A stretch of DNA of 64,000 bases from Argopecten irradians (lineage: Eukaryota > Mollusca > Bivalvia > Pectinida > Pectinidae): the NCBI RefSeq assembly GCF_041381155.1, contig NC_091144.1, positions 31,118,980 through 31,182,979 of the forward strand, written 5' to 3'. Of this stretch, positions 61,506-64,000 are shown one piece after another. The translations under genes and the position numbers were made by a program. Under the pieces are notes generated by a model that did no database searches, was not told where the DNA came from, and saw nothing but the letters and a program-made list of their open reading frames with translations. Each line of letters opens with the position of its first letter. Positions within the stretch are counted from its first letter, which is position 1.

Positions 61506-63424
61506 TATATTCGTTCTAAGGTGACTTGTAATGTCAAATTAAATTGATTTTTTTTTTAAAAAATAAACAGGCATTCTTCAGATATCAAGAAAAAAACTTA
61601 CTGGTTATATTATATAAAATCTCATATAATGTTTAAGCGATACCGTACACGTATTTGACCTTTAATGACTAATATGAATGACATCAAGGATTTCCTTTTT
61701 TAACAAAAATGTATCTAGCAAGTTTAAGAACACCATACTATCTATAAGTACAAAATTTAATGGTTCTCAGACCGTGTAACATATATAACTAACGTATATT
61801 GTCATAAAGGATGACTTTCATGCTTCATAACTTCACGAATACTACTTTGGCAACATATCAGGGAGAAAGAGGGGAAAGAGAGGGAAAGAGAGAAAAAAAA
61901 AATCTCTGTCAGCTATCAGCTGATTTTACCGGTATATGCTTTATCAAGTTTCAAGTACATGAATGTATATATATTAACTAAAGAACTAAATAACCTGAGT
62001 TAATTAACTAAACGACATGTAAATGGCACGAAGGATGTTTTTTGTCAAAACATGTTAATATTTTTTCTCTATGTCTATCAAGTTTGTAGTACATTACAAC
62101 ATATATTCTATCAAACGGTAACGGCACGAGTTACCTAAATGACAGATATTGTCATCAGTGTCCTTTTCTAACTACAATTTGTAAATATCTTCTTATTAAA
62201 ACATTATGGAAAGTTGTTCAGCAAAAATTTGGAGCAAGGATAGGTCCAAAATTCGGATCGCAAATTCACTCAGAAATTTTACTTTGACATGATAATTTAC
62301 TTTGAAATTTGACTATTGGTTCCAAAACTGTTTTCATAAGGCTTGAACATGATAATTTACTTTGAAATATGAATATTGGTAGAAAAAAACTGTTCTTATA
62401 AGGCTTGGTTCAGAAGAAAAACATAATTGTAGTATATGAATTAATGAAGGATAGTGACACGCTTACTTTTTTACTGTTTTGATGAATTGATACAAATCTA
62501 TCAGATTAGTACTAATTTTGTGGAATATCACGGTTTTAGTATCTGCTATCAGAGAATACCTGAATTAGGCTGACTCTGAAATATGTCAAATTTGTTTCCT
62601 ACTTACATTAAATATTTCATATTGATCTGTAACAACGTAATGAAAAAATAACATACTCCTACCGGGAGGAGAAGATGGGAAGACTTGATTAGTTCAGTCG
62701 AATCATTTGAAATGGGTTGATATTTCTAAAATTTCCTTTACAGTAACGAAAATTATAAGCTTCAGTGGTTTCAATATATATTATAGCAGATTCACTCAGC
62801 AGCAATTTTACTTTGACATGATAATCTACTCTGAAAAAACATTGTGTTACAAATTATATAAGTACATTTGCCTAGTACAGAATAGTACGTACATGTATTA
62901 CAATTTCAGTTATATTTAAACACCTCCGAATTTTTTCATTTAATTTGCATAAACAACCAAACGATAAGATTTCGTTATAAAATGACACTTAATCCTCTAA
63001 AACAATAGAACAGCCAACTCTAGATCACTGCTTATTGTTTTGATATTTTCCAAAAGAATTTATGATTTGTCCTTCCTTATATGTACATATTTTCTACTTG
63101 TCAAATTTTTGAAATTGATATCTATATATTATGTTTCTCTATACAATGTATTTGTCAAAGAGAACTAATAAAGAAACTTGATGTGGTCATGATCAATATG
63201 TATCACACCTTCACGCTTGGCTGCACACTGCTACAGATACGAAGAGATGTAGATGTATATATGGGGTGGTTATCTATCCTTTAATCTTTGAAATATTTTT
63301 TCTCGAAAACCCAGCTCCCTACCGCTCCGAACCGCTGTAAATGAAAATGTGTATGAGCAAGGGACGTCAGAAACATTATATAACATGTGTTGAGAATATG
63401 TATAACAGTATTTACATTAAAACC
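61506..63424. other. Gene-free AT-rich stretch with a local duplication
   Basis: A roughly 60-bp tandem duplication at 62288-62406 shares CATGATAATTTACTTTGAAA and CATAAGGCTTG/TATAAGGCTTG. A third partial match lies near 62793-62836. No coding feature is supported. Confidence 0.5.
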
Positions 63425-63500
63425 TATCTATTAAAACCACCCAGTGGTCCGAGTAAAAGTGGTCTTAATAGCGAGGTGGTCTTAATTCTGAGGTGGACCA
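63425..63500 (+). repeat. Fragment of the dispersed GGTCTTAATA repeat
   Basis: It contains AAGTGGTCTTAATAGCGAGG and TGGTCTTAATTCTGAGGTGG, related to the 17-bp minisatellite unit and to the intron 1 fragments of the tetraspanin. Confidence 0.5.
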
Positions 63501-64000
63501 GGTTTCTTCTATGATCATGACGATCAAGAACAGAAACTCTGTATCCTAGCTGACGGTACATAATATATGTACTGTATTTTTGTTTCAAAATTGAAATTTT
63601 ATGAAAAATGCAATATACATGTATATATAAATGTATATTATATTATATATATATATTTTATTTTTTTTGTTCAATTTTTTGCATTTAACACATTTACAAA
63701 ATACATGGGACATCAACATAACCTTGACATGACATTATACATTACATTTATATAAAAAAACATAAGAAACATAAACATAGCATGCTGAGTATGTACATGT
63801 ACGTGTGGGGAAAAAAACCAGTTTGATATATTTTGGTAAGATAAATTTGCAAATTACTATATTTGATCAATTAGTTTTGTCGATCATTAGAATCTTAATC
63901 ATTATCATATTTTAATGCATGCGTATCTAATCAAAACCAATAATTTAAAATATTTTTTAAAGATTGATAAATTAGGGACATATAATGACTATACCATTTA
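63501..64000. other. AT-rich window end; possible LINE 3' tail
   Basis: A TA-rich microsatellite (about 63625-63660) is followed by T-rich sequence and ACACATTTACAAAATACATG. This weakly resembles the poly(T)-headed 3' end of the L1-like LINE at 37672-37760, so another minus-strand LINE could start here and run off the window. Weak. Confidence 0.25.

Overview
The window is AT-rich, intron-rich invertebrate DNA, best explained as a bivalve mollusc and probably a scallop (Pectinidae). This rests on the repeat landscape (tRNA-derived SINEs, a 145-bp tandem-repeat Helitron/pearl-like element, palindromic MITEs, a Tigger-like pogo relic) and on spliced genes with short exons; the species name is inference. 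Only two sets of host protein genes can be supported.

Region 1 (1-23.3 kb) has no recognisable host gene. It holds many fragments of one interspersed repeat family in both orientations (about 2.9-4.5, 5.4-6.4, 7.5, 13.7 and 16.4 kb), a palindromic MITE at 14.0 kb, a decayed Tigger/pogo transposase at 14.57-15.97 kb, a GC-richer island at 12.7-13.2 kb that may be a promoter plus first exon, and a nested, tandemly duplicated repeat stack at 21.6-23.3 kb whose unoccupied counterpart lies in inverted orientation at the left window edge.

Region 2 (about 23.3-37.6 kb) is occupied by one complete minus-strand gene, a seven-exon tetraspanin of the eight-cysteine (TspanC8) class most like TSPAN33, 279 aa, with all six introns in phase 0. 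Its introns hold two SINE copies and a cluster of GGGGAGATAAT motifs. About 6.6 kb downstream of the stop codon is gene-free and has several short tandem repeats.

Region 3 (37.67-41.24 kb) is transposon-rich: a 5'-truncated L1/Tx1-like LINE 3' half on the minus strand and two oppositely oriented copies of a 350-370-bp MITE.

Region 4 (41.7-59.4 kb) is a tandem plus-strand family of three copies of a short secreted or membrane-anchored Gly/Tyr-rich protein (81 aa). Each complete copy has a TATA promoter, a non-coding exon 1, a signal peptide plus Gly/Tyr-rich exon 2, a hydrophobic-tail exon 3 and a 3'UTR exon 4. Copies 1 and 2 encode the same protein and differ only at synonymous sites; copy 3 is broken and mosaic. 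LINE fragments, another MITE copy, a 17-bp minisatellite and a 1-kb TIR element lie between and after the copies.

Region 5 (59.4-64 kb) has a LINE-like fragment, a perfect 11-bp inverted repeat, and otherwise AT-rich DNA without recognisable genes. No tRNA, rRNA, CRISPR or retroviral/LTR element was recognised.
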